A stretch of DNA of 49,267 bases from Tissierellia bacterium (GCA_030527425.1 JAUNAV010000008.1:1-49267); one strand, 5' to 3'; shown: positions 25,664-35,589, counted from the first letter of the stretch. Notes: generated by a model not told the origin, from the sequence alone. Made by a program: numbers and translations.

Positions 25664-26944
25664 TTATTCAGTTTCTTTAGGCAATACTAGATTTAAAATA
25701 ATTGCAAGTGTTGCAGTTAGAACTATCTCATTTGAAATAATATTTGCTATTGCTTCAGGGAATCCACTAAAAGCATCTGGTAAGAATAATACTCCAATTC
25801 CCATAGTTATTGAAAGCCCTGCAATAGCCATATTCCTTTTAGTAAGTCCATCTTCTGCCAACATCTTTGTACCTGTCATTGAAATTGAGCTAAATACTGT
25901 AACAGTTGCTCCTCCAAGTACAGGATATGGTATTGTCAAAAATATAGCAGATAATTTTGGGAAAAGCCCAATAATTATTACAATGAGGCTTGATAAGTAA
26001 AAGACTTTTTTATCTGTTACTTGAGTCTGTGAAACTAATCCCACATTTTGTCCTGCTGTTGCATTTGGAGGACCACCAAAAATCGAACCTAAAAATGATC
26101 CTACATTATTTCCTATAATACCACCGGTAAGCTCTTTGTCTGTTGCATCTCTATCATATACTGATATAGCAGTAGCTTCAAATTGTCCAATGTCTTGAAC
26201 TGCAGAAATTATAAATACCACAGCCATTGGCACTATCGCACTTGAAGAAAATTTAATTCCAAATGTAAAGGGAGTGACAAGTTGAAACAAAGGTTGCCCA
26301 TTAAGAGCATCAAATGATACAACTCCTAAAATTAAGCTTACAATATATCCAGTTAGCAAACCAAAAAGTGTGCTAGCTTGTCTTAAAACTCCCTTACCCC
26401 AATGTGAATAAACTAGGGTAATAATTAAAGTAAAAAAAGCCAAGGCCCAGTTTGCCATTGAACCATAATCAGCATTTCCAGCTCCTCCTGCCATGTAATT
26501 CATTGCAGTCTTATAAAGAGATATACCTATTGTCATTACGACCGATGCTTTTACAACTGGTGCAAATAAAAACTTTATTTTTTTATACAATAAAGCAAAT
26601 CCCATACCTACCAAAGCGCCAATCATTTGAGCACCAAATAAATATGATATATCTAATCTATTTACAATACTTGTCATAGTCGATATAAATGCAAAACCAC
26701 TACCAACTATAACAGGAAGATTACTGCCGATTATTCCCTTAATCGAAAAAGATTGTACTAAGATCGCAATTCCTGCACAAATAAGGGATGCTTGTATCAT
26801 TAAGATTCTTTGTGACTCGCTAAGTCCTGCCGCTCCGCTGACAACGATAGGGACTGTTATACAGCCTACTATCATCGCCACAACATGTTGAAACGAAAGC
26901 GGTAGAGCTTCAGCAATACTCACATTGTCTCGATTTCTTGCCAT
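25664..26944 (-). CDS. NCS2-family purine permease (within the purine operon)
   Basis: A 426-residue membrane carrier with about 12 to 14 hydrophobic segments. Motifs match NCS2: LSFQHVVAMIVGCITVP near residue 20, QDIGQFEATAISVYDRDAT in the substrate region, and NATAGQNVGLVSQTQV. The site GAGGAG precedes the ATG closely. It lies between ygfK and xdhC and so is probably cotranscribed with them. Xanthine or urate uptake is likely from context. It differs clearly from the divergent NCS2 gene at 15096, which suggests the two take different purines. Confidence 0.92.
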   Translation of the reverse strand: MARNRDNVSIAEALPLSFQHVVAMIVGCITVPIVVSGAAGLSESQRILMIQASLICAGIAILVQSFSIKGIIGSNLPVIVGSGFAFISTMTSIVNRLDISYLFGAQMIGALVGMGFALLYKKIKFLFAPVVKASVVMTIGISLYKTAMNYMAGGAGNADYGSMANWALAFFTLIITLVYSHWGKGVLRQASTLFGLLTGYIVSLILGVVSFDALNGQPLFQLVTPFTFGIKFSSSAIVPMAVVFIISAVQDIGQFEATAISVYDRDATDKELTGGIIGNNVGSFLGSIFGGPPNATAGQNVGLVSQTQVTDKKVFYLSSLIVIIIGLFPKLSAIFLTIPYPVLGGATVTVFSSISMTGTKMLAEDGLTKRNMAIAGLSITMGIGVLFLPDAFSGFPEAIANIISNEIVLTATLAIILNLVLPKETE

Positions 26945-26969
26945 AACTCCTCATTTCTAAATCACTAAT

Positions 26970-28658
26970 TTATTTTGTTAAATATGCCTTTGTATTTTCA
27001 ATGGCTTCGATTATCTTTTTAACTTCTTCTGGAAGTTCTTCTTTTTTAAGAGTATCAGTTTGATTTTGGAATCTAAATAGGTATCTTTCATCTACTTTTG
27101 TATAACCATCATTTTCACTATCATTAAATGCTTCTTCATTTTCAAAAATAGTAAATCTATCTTTAAATGGTCTACATGGTTCTACACAGAAGAATTGACA
27201 ATTTCCGCATTCATTACAGATTTGATCCATATGAACTATAATCTTCTCATCACCTAAATCTACTACCTCATTACATCTGTTAGGACATACTCTCACACAT
27301 GATTGGCAAAGTACTCTACATCTATGATCATCATCTTTGGCTCCATGATAATCTTTCTTGGCGTATTTTTTCTTTTGAGCTTCAGATTTTTGATACTTTT
27401 TGTCTTCGAGCACTTTATCACATAGCTCTTTTAATTTTTGTGTATCAGTGTGTTGAGCTTGTGGATATTCGCATTCTTCAACTAATTTAGCTAAAGATGC
27501 TCCATTATCAAGTCCTTTTGGCTTAAGAAGTACAGTTGCTACTGTTATTGGATAAATTCCAGCTTCGAAAATTTCTTTGATATTATTCTTATCTGCTCCA
27601 CCACTAAATGAAATTGGAAGATCTCCATCAAATGCTTTTGATAATTCATATGCCACATTTATAGTAAGAGGATATAAACTCTTACCAGACATATACATAT
27701 TTTCACCTGGCAATTCATTTTGTTTAATATCGACTTGGAAAGTATTTGTTAGTTTTACTCCAAAAGCTAAATTAAGCTTATCAGCTTTTTCTCTAAGTCT
27801 TTTTATAAGCGCCAAGGCATCATCAAATTTAAGATCATTATCAAATCCTTCTTTTCCAAATTTGATATAATCATAACCCATAGAATCTAAAATTTCTCTA
27901 GCTCTATCATATCCTAATAGAGTTGGGTTTAATTTGATATATGTATTTAAATGTTTTTCTTCAATTAAATAACTAGCTATTTGTTCGATCTCTTCAGGTG
28001 GACAACCATGCATTGTTGATAAAGTTATAGAATTTACAAAATCTTTATTGATACTTTTAATGAACTTCTCATCTATTTTATCAAATTTGTCGAGATTATT
28101 CAAAAGATAATCTTCACACTCTTGCCACATACTTGATTTTGAGCCATCTTTAAGAGTTTCAATAAATTTATCAACCTTAGGTGATTTTATTCCCTTAAGA
28201 TCATAGCCGACAGACATATTAAATACAAATCCTTCAGGATCTCCTAGTTCAAATTCTTTTGCAAATACTTTACATGCAAAATATGCCTTTATATATTCAT
28301 CAGCAGCTACTAAAATATCTAATTCTGTTGACCATTCAACATTATATGCTTCATCTTCAGCTCTTATACATGGCTTTGGAATTCCTAATTCTTCACCTTC
28401 CATTATTTGTACTGTCTTTAATTCCATAAATCTCATACCAGCAAAATAACAAGCGACTATATTATGTGCTAGTTGAGTATTTGGTCCTGCAGCAGCTCCA
28501 ACTGGAGATTCTAATTTCAATCCAAAAATATTAAGTCTTTCTTCTTTTTCATTTTTATGGATATTTTCAATGCTATATACTGTGTTGTATTTTGAGTATT
28601 CTTCTAATACTCTTTCCATCATATCGCCAAATTTGATTGGTCTCATTAAGTCTGACAT
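26970..28658 (-). CDS. ygfK: YgfK-like protein lacking the central FAD/NAD(P)H domain
   Basis: YgfK proteins belong to anaerobic purine/urate clusters and are normally about 1,000 residues, with three parts: DHOD-like, GltD-like NAD(P)H/FAD, and ferredoxin-like. This one has 562. The N-terminal part is clear (MRPIKFGDMM, VGAAAGPNTQLAHNIV and FMELKTVQIMEG, about 1-400). A lysine-rich linker follows (about 405-440). The C-terminal iron-sulfur part begins at residue 445 with CRVLCQSCVRVCPNRC and CNECGNCQFFCVEPC, then YgfK-type text. Both ends match YgfK in one open frame, and only the reductase module is missing. AAGGAG precedes the start. Partners for electrons are unknown. The old name, putative selenate reductase subunit, is probably misleading. 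Confidence 0.87.
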   Translation of the reverse strand: MSDLMRPIKFGDMMERVLEEYSKYNTVYSIENIHKNEKEERLNIFGLKLESPVGAAAGPNTQLAHNIVACYFAGMRFMELKTVQIMEGEELGIPKPCIRAEDEAYNVEWSTELDILVAADEYIKAYFACKVFAKEFELGDPEGFVFNMSVGYDLKGIKSPKVDKFIETLKDGSKSSMWQECEDYLLNNLDKFDKIDEKFIKSINKDFVNSITLSTMHGCPPEEIEQIASYLIEEKHLNTYIKLNPTLLGYDRAREILDSMGYDYIKFGKEGFDNDLKFDDALALIKRLREKADKLNLAFGVKLTNTFQVDIKQNELPGENMYMSGKSLYPLTINVAYELSKAFDGDLPISFSGGADKNNIKEIFEAGIYPITVATVLLKPKGLDNGASLAKLVEECEYPQAQHTDTQKLKELCDKVLEDKKYQKSEAQKKKYAKKDYHGAKDDDHRCRVLCQSCVRVCPNRCNEVVDLGDEKIIVHMDQICNECGNCQFFCVEPCRPFKDRFTIFENEEAFNDSENDGYTKVDERYLFRFQNQTDTLKKEELPEEVKKIIEAIENTKAYLTK

Positions 28659-28740
28659 TTCTACTCCTTATATAATGTTTTCCCAAATTGTAATAGCTAA
28701 AAATTTCTATTTCTTTTCTTCAAAATTTTAATTTATTCAT

Positions 28741-28768
28741 CTGCCCATGAAAATTAATTCATAGGCAG
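28741..28768. other. Intercistronic hairpin between ygeX and ygfK
   Basis: CTGCCTATGAA - TTAATT - TTCATGGGCAG on the minus strand forms an 11-bp stem with one G.U pair, right after the ygeX stop. No T run follows, so it is a weak terminator candidate and more likely a stability or processing element. The 122-base gap here is the largest in the operon; I find no good promoter in it. Confidence 0.55.
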
Positions 28769-28779
28769 AATCATAAAAA

Positions 28780-29985
28780 TTATTCAAAGCTTGGATATTT
28801 TCCATCCCAAACGACATCTTGGTAATTTTTCTTATCAGTATCTCCTTCTGTTGAGAAGCAAAGAACTACTGAATTTTCATCTAAACCAATTTTTTCTTTG
28901 ATGTCTTTTAGTCTTTCATCAGTCATTAATTTGTGAACAAAACCTGGTGTAACTGCTCCTGATTCACCTGAGACAATTCTTTTATCGTCTTTACGTGGGC
29001 TAGCAAGAAGTCTCATACCATGAGCTGCATATAAATCATCAACTGAAACAAAGTATTTAGCAAATGCTGATAAAATTGGCCAACCTACTGTAACAGGTTC
29101 TCCACAGTTTAATCCTGCCATAATTGAATCCATATCGCCTGTTACTGGATGAAGTTTACCATCATCAGCTGAAGCTGTTTTATAAAGACATGCTGCTTTT
29201 TGAGGTTCAACTATTGTAATTGTTGGAAGATTGTCTTTCATTACATTTGCAAAGAATCCTGTAACAGCTGATGCTAATGAGCCAACTCCTGCTTGAAGGA
29301 AAATATGTGTAGGTTCTTTTCCTTGAGCCTTTAATTGTTCAAAAGCTTCTGAAGCCATTGTCATATATCCTTGCATAATCCAACGTGGAATATCTTCATA
29401 ACCATCCCATGAAGTATCTTGTACTAAAATACCATTGTGCTCATTTGCATACTTATCTGCAAGTCTTACACATTCGTCATAATTGTATTCATAGATATCT
29501 GCATCTGCATTTTCTTTTCTTATATTTTCAAGTCTTTCAGCAGCAGATCCTTTTGGCATGAAAACTTTAGATTTTTGTTTTAATTGATTTGCAGTCCAAG
29601 CTACACCTCTACCATGATTACCATCAGTTGCTGTAGCAAAAGTAATTTCTCCTAATTGTTCTCTAATTTCATCAGAGATCATTTTTTCATAAGGAAGATC
29701 TGATAAATTCATATTTAATCTTTCAGCTATATAATTTCCTATAGCAAAAGATCCTCCTAATACTTTAAATGCATTAAGGCCAAATCTATATGATTCATCT
29801 TTTACAAAGAAGTTTTTAAGCCCAATTTCCTCTGATAAGTTTTTGAGTTCAACTAATGGAGTTTCTTTGTATTGAGGGAAACTTTTATGGAAGTTTCTAG
29901 CTTTTTTAGAAACTTCTTCATTTAAAAAGCTTGTATCAACATCTTTGTTTTGTTCTTTTAAACTTGTAATTAGTACTTTATCCAT
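28780..29985 (-). CDS. ygeX: Diaminopropionate ammonia-lyase
   Basis: PLP enzyme that cleaves 2,3-diaminopropionate to pyruvate and two ammonia, the final carbon-yielding step of the purine route. The 401-residue chain has the cofactor Lys74 in GLNAFKVLGG, the substrate loop ATATDGNHGRG and a C-terminal block SGESGAVTPGF. AGGAGG four bases before 29985 fixes the start; an upstream ATG eight codons earlier has no such site. Its start follows the ssnA stop almost at once. Length and motifs match the characterised E. coli enzyme. Confidence 0.95.
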   Translation of the reverse strand: MDKVLITSLKEQNKDVDTSFLNEEVSKKARNFHKSFPQYKETPLVELKNLSEEIGLKNFFVKDESYRFGLNAFKVLGGSFAIGNYIAERLNMNLSDLPYEKMISDEIREQLGEITFATATDGNHGRGVAWTANQLKQKSKVFMPKGSAAERLENIRKENADADIYEYNYDECVRLADKYANEHNGILVQDTSWDGYEDIPRWIMQGYMTMASEAFEQLKAQGKEPTHIFLQAGVGSLASAVTGFFANVMKDNLPTITIVEPQKAACLYKTASADDGKLHPVTGDMDSIMAGLNCGEPVTVGWPILSAFAKYFVSVDDLYAAHGMRLLASPRKDDKRIVSGESGAVTPGFVHKLMTDERLKDIKEKIGLDENSVVLCFSTEGDTDKKNYQDVVWDGKYPSFE

Positions 29986-29993
29986 AATACCTC

Positions 29994-31319
29994 CTACATA
30001 TTTTTCCAAATTTCTGGAGTCTTTTTCTTTGACTCTTCGAAAATTTCATCTTCATTTGCTGTGAGAATTTCTCTATTTCTCATGATAAATTTACCATTTA
30101 CCATATTGTCATTAACCATTCTTCCTGTCATACCAAATATAATATGACCTGCTATATTCTTGTCAGTAATAGGTGTGTAATTTTTATAATCTACTGTAAT
30201 TAAATCAGCATATGCACCTTTTTTAATAATTCCTAATTCCTTTTTAAAGAATTTTGATGCTATCTTTGGATTATTTACAAATTGTAAAGTATAAGCTTCT
30301 CCAAATCCTCTAGTTGGATCAGATAAAGCGTGATTTTGTAATATTTTAGCAACTTTAACCGATTCAAACATATCATTTGTGTAAGCATCTGTTCCAAGTC
30401 CTACTTCTATTCCCATATCTAGCATTTTACATACAGGGCTAGCTCCAACGGCATTTCCCATATTGCTCATAGGATTGTGTATTACTGAAGTATTAGTATC
30501 TCTTAAAATTTGTAATTCATCATTTGAAGCATGTACTGCATGAATTATAAGTGATTTTTTACCTAATACATCATAATCGAAAAGTCTTTCAACAGTTCTT
30601 TTACCATATTTATTTAAGGAATCATATTGATCAGCAATACCTTCAGCTACATGTATATGATAACCAGCATCTACTTCTTTCATTGCTTCTCTTATTTTTT
30701 CAAAAGTCTTTGTTGAAATAGTAAATGGTGCATGAATTCCAAAATGTCCATGGATCATATCCTGATCATCATTATTGTATTTTTTAATAAAATCAATATT
30801 TTCTTCTATTCCTTCTTCAGCTATTTTTTCGCCATCTCTATCTGAAACTTCATAGCAAAAATCTCCTCTAATACCTAATGTTTTAGCTACATCTGCTAAT
30901 GTTTCTAAGCTTCCCTTTACACTATGTGGGGATGCATGATGGTCAAAAACTGTCGTTACACCATTTCTAATAGATTCAATCAAAGTCGTATATGCATTTA
31001 ATCTAGTGTCCTCATTTGTGAGTAATTTGTCTAATTTCCACCATTGATTTTCCAATATTTCGAGAAAATCTCTTGTTGGTTGTGAAGGAATCATTCCCCT
31101 ACCATAGGAAGAATAAATATGAGTATGCATATTAATCATTCCAGGCATTAAAATTCTTCCTTCAACATCAATTACCTCATGATCATTACTATATTTAGCT
31201 TCTAATTCTTCCTTTTCTCCAAAATCTTCAATTAAATTATCTTTAACTAAGACTGCTCCGTTTTCAATATAAGCTCTTTCTGGATTATTAGTAATAATCT
31301 TTGCATTGGTTAATAACAT
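29994..31319 (-). CDS. ssnA: SsnA-type amidohydrolase
   Basis: Metal-dependent aminohydrolase of the ATZ/TRZ group, 441 residues. Metal ligands are visible in HTHIYSSYGRGM, IHAPF, HVAEG and GLGTDAYTND. It is a fixed member of the ygfK-xdhD-ssnA clusters and required for anaerobic urate use in some gut bacteria according to recent work. It may open a pyrimidine- or imidazole-type intermediate; the exact substrate is not settled. It sits between arcC and ygeX, within the third segment of the operon. Confidence 0.9.
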   Translation of the reverse strand: MLLTNAKIITNNPERAYIENGAVLVKDNLIEDFGEKEELEAKYSNDHEVIDVEGRILMPGMINMHTHIYSSYGRGMIPSQPTRDFLEILENQWWKLDKLLTNEDTRLNAYTTLIESIRNGVTTVFDHHASPHSVKGSLETLADVAKTLGIRGDFCYEVSDRDGEKIAEEGIEENIDFIKKYNNDDQDMIHGHFGIHAPFTISTKTFEKIREAMKEVDAGYHIHVAEGIADQYDSLNKYGKRTVERLFDYDVLGKKSLIIHAVHASNDELQILRDTNTSVIHNPMSNMGNAVGASPVCKMLDMGIEVGLGTDAYTNDMFESVKVAKILQNHALSDPTRGFGEAYTLQFVNNPKIASKFFKKELGIIKKGAYADLITVDYKNYTPITDKNIAGHIIFGMTGRMVNDNMVNGKFIMRNREILTANEDEIFEESKKKTPEIWKNM

Positions 31320-31335
31320 AATATTCCCTTTCGAA

Positions 31336-32274
31336 TTAATCTCTAGTTATAATTGTTCCTGTCTCGCCTTTTAAAGCTTCTCCTGCTTTTTCAAGAGATG
31401 TTATTATTGCTTTTTTGCCTTCTTTGCTTTCTACAAATTTCTTGCAAGCTTCAACTTTTGGAAGCATAGAACCTTTAGCAAATTCTTCATCTTCGATGTA
31501 TTTATCTACTTCTGAAAGTGAGATTTCAGATAACCATTGTTGATCTGGTTGACCAAATTTGATAGCTACTTTTTCTACAGCCGTTAGGATTAATAAAGTA
31601 TCTGCATCAACAAGTTCTGCTAATTTTTCACTAGTAAAGTCTTTGTCTATAACAGCATCTACGCCTTCAAGGTCATTTTCTTTTCTAATTACTGGTATAC
31701 CGCCACCACCAGCTGCAATTACCATATGTCCATCTTCAATCAATTGGTTAATTGCATATTTTTCGACGATATCTTGTGGTTTTGGACTTGCAACTACTCT
31801 TCTAAATCCACGACCTGCATCTTCTTTAAAGATGTAACCTTTTTGAGTCATTATTTTATGAGCATCTTCTTCAGTATAGAATGAACCTATTGGTTTTGTT
31901 GGATCTTCAAAAGCTGGGTCATTTTCATCTACAACTACTTGAGTAATCAAAGTAACTATATTTTTTTCAATATTTCTTTTTCTAAATTCGCTTTGAACAG
32001 CATTTTGCAAATGATATCCTATATAGCCTTGGCTCATTGCTCCACATTCTGGAAATGGCATTTCTGGAGTATGTTCTTCTGACTCTGCTGCTGTTGTCAT
32101 AGCTAGATTTATCATTCCAACTTGTGGCCCATTACCATGAGCTACAATTACTTGTTTTCCTTGTTCAATAAGATCTACAATTGATTTTGCAGTAATTTTA
32201 ACTGCTTCTTTTTGCTCAGCTGGTGTATTTCCTAATGCATTGCCACCAAGCGCTAAAACTATTTTTTCTGACAT
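31336..32274 (-). CDS. arcC: Carbamate kinase
   Basis: Converts carbamoyl phosphate and ADP to ATP, CO2 and ammonia, the energy-yielding step of ureido-compound breakdown. The 312 residues carry the family opening VLALGGNALG, the substrate region VIAHGNGPQVG and AAGGGGIPVI. AGGAGG precedes the start by five bases. No arginine deiminase genes are nearby, so it serves the YgeW-linked carbamoyl transfer here. The equivalent gene in E. coli is yqeA. Confidence 0.95.
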   Translation of the reverse strand: MSEKIVLALGGNALGNTPAEQKEAVKITAKSIVDLIEQGKQVIVAHGNGPQVGMINLAMTTAAESEEHTPEMPFPECGAMSQGYIGYHLQNAVQSEFRKRNIEKNIVTLITQVVVDENDPAFEDPTKPIGSFYTEEDAHKIMTQKGYIFKEDAGRGFRRVVASPKPQDIVEKYAINQLIEDGHMVIAAGGGGIPVIRKENDLEGVDAVIDKDFTSEKLAELVDADTLLILTAVEKVAIKFGQPDQQWLSEISLSEVDKYIEDEEFAKGSMLPKVEACKKFVESKEGKKAIITSLEKAGEALKGETGTIITRD

Positions 32275-32296
32275 TTATCCTCCTAATAAAAGATGT

Positions 32297-32323
32297 TAAA
32301 AAAAGGGGAGAAAGCTCCCCTTT
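32297..32323 (-). terminator. Terminator-like hairpin inside the purine operon (ygeY / arcC)
   Basis: AAAGGGGAG - CTTT - CTCCCCTTT followed by five more T on the minus strand, a GC-rich stem with a U tract. It lies between ygeY (stop at 32346) and arcC (start at 32274). After the T run only about 20 bases remain before arcC, too few for a promoter. Genes downstream must depend on read-through or antitermination. Confidence 0.8.
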
Positions 32324-32345
32324 AATCTTTCAAATAAAATCTAGA

Positions 32346-33680
32346 TTATTTCTTTTGATATTTTGAAGTATAGATTAATGGAAGTACTGAATAAACTGCA
32401 GCACATGTTACTAAATCTTGTCTCCAAGTTACTTCATTTGGAGCATGAGCTTGATCTTCAGCACCAGGTCCGAATCCAATTACTGGAATATTGTGTCTAC
32501 CCATGATAGCTACACCATTTGTAGAGAATGTCCATTTGTCTGTAAGAGGTCTTTGACTTCTTTTTGGCATTTCAGATTCTGGTCCGATTCTGTCATTGCC
32601 GTAAAGTGATTTGTAAGATTCTTCAAGTGCTTTAGTTACTTCATGATCTTCAGGTATTACCCATGTTGGGAAGTAGCATTCTTGATCATAAGCTAATCCT
32701 GTCCAGCTTTCTCTATGATAATCATACATTGTAACTTTCGCATTGTATTTTTTAGCTGATGGAAGTTCTTCAATTTCTTTTATGCATGATTGCCATGTTT
32801 CTCCAGCAGTCATTCTTCTGTCAAGTGAAATTGCACATGAGTCAGCAACAGCGCATCTAGATGGTGATGTAAAGAAGATTTGTGATGTTGTTACAGTTCC
32901 TCTTCCTAAGAAATTAGCTTCTTTGTATTGAGGATTGTATTTTTCATCGAGCATCTTTACAAGACCTTTGATTTCAACTGAATCATCAGCTGGATTTTCA
33001 TTTAATTGCTCAATTTCATTGAGGATTTTAGCCATTTTGTAAATAGCATTGTCTCCTCTTTCTGGAGCAGAACCATGGCATGAAACTCCGTCTACTTCTA
33101 CACGAATTTCCATTCTTCCTCTTTGGCCTCTGTAGATTCCGCCATCTGTTGGCTCTGTAGAAACAACAAATTCAGGTTTGATATTTTGTTGTTCGATCAT
33201 ATATAACCAGCAGTTACCATCGCAGTCTTCTTCTTGAACTGTTCCTGTAACTAATACTCTATAATCATCATTTAAAAGACCAAGGTCTTTCATTATTTTA
33301 GCGCCATAAACAGCTGAAACTGGTCCACCTAATTGGTCTGAACCACCACGTCCACCGATAACTCCATCTTTGTCTATACCTTCATATGGATCAAAGTCCC
33401 AGTTATCTATATTACCAATACCTACAGTATCAATATGACCGTCGAAAGCTATTTGTGTTTTACCTGTACCCATTTCTCCAAGTACATTACCTTGTGGATC
33501 AATCCAAGCTTTATCAAAGCCTAGTTTTTCCATTTCTTCTTTTATTCTTTTTGATTTTTGTTCTTCTTCGCAAGATTCACCATGAAGTCTGATCAAATCT
33601 CTTAAGAAAGCTGTCATATCATCTTCATAGCTTTTTGCAAGTTCTTTAACTTTATCAAAATCAATATTTAATTCTGTCAT
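32346..33680 (-). CDS. ygeY: YgeY-type M20 metallohydrolase
   Basis: Dinuclear-zinc hydrolase of the M20 (ArgE/DapE) group; 444 residues. Metal ligands appear in [21 protein letters not shown] and VQEEDCDG. The late [13 protein letters not shown] block supplies the last His. GGAGG in front of 33680 sets the start; a TTG at 33692 overlaps that site. YgeY is a standard gene of the selenium-linked purine clusters and probably removes an acyl or carbamoyl group from an intermediate. The name of the substrate is not certain. Confidence 0.9.
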   Translation of the reverse strand: MTELNIDFDKVKELAKSYEDDMTAFLRDLIRLHGESCEEEQKSKRIKEEMEKLGFDKAWIDPQGNVLGEMGTGKTQIAFDGHIDTVGIGNIDNWDFDPYEGIDKDGVIGGRGGSDQLGGPVSAVYGAKIMKDLGLLNDDYRVLVTGTVQEEDCDGNCWLYMIEQQNIKPEFVVSTEPTDGGIYRGQRGRMEIRVEVDGVSCHGSAPERGDNAIYKMAKILNEIEQLNENPADDSVEIKGLVKMLDEKYNPQYKEANFLGRGTVTTSQIFFTSPSRCAVADSCAISLDRRMTAGETWQSCIKEIEELPSAKKYNAKVTMYDYHRESWTGLAYDQECYFPTWVIPEDHEVTKALEESYKSLYGNDRIGPESEMPKRSQRPLTDKWTFSTNGVAIMGRHNIPVIGFGPGAEDQAHAPNEVTWRQDLVTCAAVYSVLPLIYTSKYQKK

Positions 33681-33706
33681 TTTTACCTCCAATTATATTC
33701 AAACAA

Positions 33707-34897
33707 TTAGTCATTAAGTCTTTTTTGAGCATTATTGTAAAGGTCTTGAAGTTTAGCTTCAGGATTTTTAACTTTCATTAAGAAGATCATAGCTGCAATT
33801 ATATATGGTTTGTAGCTAGCTTCTTGATACATTTCTTTTCTGTATCTGTTAAATACTGATTCATCAACTTCTCCTTCTTTACATGATACGCCTGTAATAT
33901 CAGCTGGAAGTGGATGTCCATAAAGTGCTTTACCATCTTTTGTTAATTTCATAAGATCTTCTGTTACTGTCCAATCTTTATGATTAGCATTTTCAGCAAG
34001 AAGTTCTTTTTCTAATTTATCAATTCCGTCAAAGTCACCTTGTTGATATAATTTAGTTCTTCTTTCCATAAATGCATATGGAGCCCATGATTTTGGAATA
34101 ACTATATCAGCATCTTTAAATGCTTCTTCCATATTATTAGTAATTGTGTAGCTTCCACCGTATTGTTCAGCATTTTTCTTAGCTACTTCATTTACTTCAT
34201 CCATGATTTCATATCCTTCTGGGTGAGCAAGAACTACATCCATACCAAGTCTTGTCCATAAACCAACTCCACCTTGTGGTACTGAAAGAGGTTTACCATA
34301 TGAAGGTGAATAAGCCCAGCTCATTGCAATTTTCTTACCTTTAAGATTTTCAAATCCACCAAAGTAATGAGCAAAGTGTAATGAGTCAGCCATCATTTGT
34401 GTTGGATGGTCAATGTCACATTGAAGTGAAACAACTGTTGGTCTTTGTTTTAATACTCCCTCTTCATATCCTTTTTGAACTGAATCTGCAAATTCTTTTT
34501 GATATTTGTGACCTTCACCGATGAATTTGTCATCTCTAATACCAATAACATCAGCCATGAATGAAAGCATGTTAGCTGTTTCCATTAAAGTTTCTCCGTG
34601 AGCAATTTGTGATTTTTGCTCATCAAGATCTGCAACTTCAAGACCAAGTAAGTTACAAGCTGAAGCATAAGAGAATCTTGTTCTTGTTGAGTTATCTCTA
34701 AATATTGAAATTCCAAGACCTGAATCAAAGATTTTTGCTGATTTATTTTCTTCTCTTAATTGTCTAATAGCATCAGCAACTGTCCAGATTGCATGAAGTT
34801 CATCTTGAGTTTTATCCCAAGTTAAGAAAAAGTCATTTTGATATAAATTTTTGTAATCATATCCTTTTAATTGTTCTACTAATTTGTTAAAATCCAT
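33707..34897 (-). CDS. ygeW: Knotted carbamoyltransferase YgeW
   Basis: Trefoil-knotted member of the aspartate/ornithine carbamoyltransferase family. The 396-residue chain has the carbamoyl-phosphate loop STRTR at 70-74 and the later DIDHPTQMMAD motif. It differs from argF/pyrB in the knot region and in its substrate loop (EVDLDEQ-like text replaced by ADLDEQKSQIAHGE). In purine clusters it is thought to release carbamoyl phosphate from a ureido compound so that carbamate kinase can make ATP. The start at 34897 follows GGAGG by five bases. It overlaps nothing but begins right behind the regulator. Confidence 0.92.
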   Translation of the reverse strand: MDFNKLVEQLKGYDYKNLYQNDFFLTWDKTQDELHAIWTVADAIRQLREENKSAKIFDSGLGISIFRDNSTRTRFSYASACNLLGLEVADLDEQKSQIAHGETLMETANMLSFMADVIGIRDDKFIGEGHKYQKEFADSVQKGYEEGVLKQRPTVVSLQCDIDHPTQMMADSLHFAHYFGGFENLKGKKIAMSWAYSPSYGKPLSVPQGGVGLWTRLGMDVVLAHPEGYEIMDEVNEVAKKNAEQYGGSYTITNNMEEAFKDADIVIPKSWAPYAFMERRTKLYQQGDFDGIDKLEKELLAENANHKDWTVTEDLMKLTKDGKALYGHPLPADITGVSCKEGEVDESVFNRYRKEMYQEASYKPYIIAAMIFLMKVKNPEAKLQDLYNNAQKRLND

Positions 34898-34908
34898 ATT
34901 TGCCTCCA

Positions 34909-35565
34909 TTAATTTGAATTTTCAATTTCTTTTATGTATCTATAGATTGACTGTGTCGAGATACTTAAAATTTCCGCAACTTTGTTAACACTACCTTTAT
35001 ATTTAAAAACTCCCATTTCACATAAATGTCTAATTGGATTATCAGAGGAATCTATTCTATTAATTGGAACAGTTCTATCCCAATGCAAAATGACATTTTC
35101 AATTGTAGCATTTATAATATCTTCCACTGAGGTATCAAAGTAGTCCGTTTGTTCTTTGATATTATTATCCAATCCAAAAAGCAAATTATTGGAAATGAAG
35201 TCTTTAAAATTAATTATATCGGTCAAATTATAGTTAACGCTTAAAAGACCGATTAGCTCATCATCTCTTTTAATATAAAAAGTAGATGATCTAAAGACTT
35301 TTTGGTTAGCTTCACTAACCCCTACATAATTGGAAACAAAATCATTGTTTTGATAATCAACTCTCATGATCTTATCCAATGTGTACCCGGAGATGCTCTC
35401 ACCAACATGGCGACCACTGATTTTGAGATTCTTACCGTAAATAATAGTTCCTGTATCTGCGGCAATCTCACGAAGTAGTACTTCGCAATTCGGGCCTATG
35501 ATTGTCGATATAAAATCAACTATTGATTTGTAATGTTTTAAAAGATACTCTTTATTATTCGGCAA
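34909..35565 (-). CDS. YheO/DauR-type transcriptional regulator of the purine operon
   Basis: A 218-residue protein with an N-terminal YheO-like PAS domain (about 10-125, GPNCEVLLREI and GLLSVNYNLTDI) and a C-terminal HTH_22-type helix-turn-helix (VNKVAEILSISTQSIYRYIK). The PAS domain probably senses a small molecule, here perhaps a purine or a breakdown product. The gene heads the cluster, so it likely controls its own operon and the divergent M20 gene. Start is TTG, seven bases after AGGAGAGG. Whether it activates or represses is not visible. Confidence 0.85.
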   Translation of the reverse strand: MPNNKEYLLKHYKSIVDFISTIIGPNCEVLLREIAADTGTIIYGKNLKISGRHVGESISGYTLDKIMRVDYQNNDFVSNYVGVSEANQKVFRSSTFYIKRDDELIGLLSVNYNLTDIINFKDFISNNLLFGLDNNIKEQTDYFDTSVEDIINATIENVILHWDRTVPINRIDSSDNPIRHLCEMGVFKYKGSVNKVAEILSISTQSIYRYIKEIENSN

Positions 35566-35589
35566 TTATTTTCCTCTCCTTACAAAATC

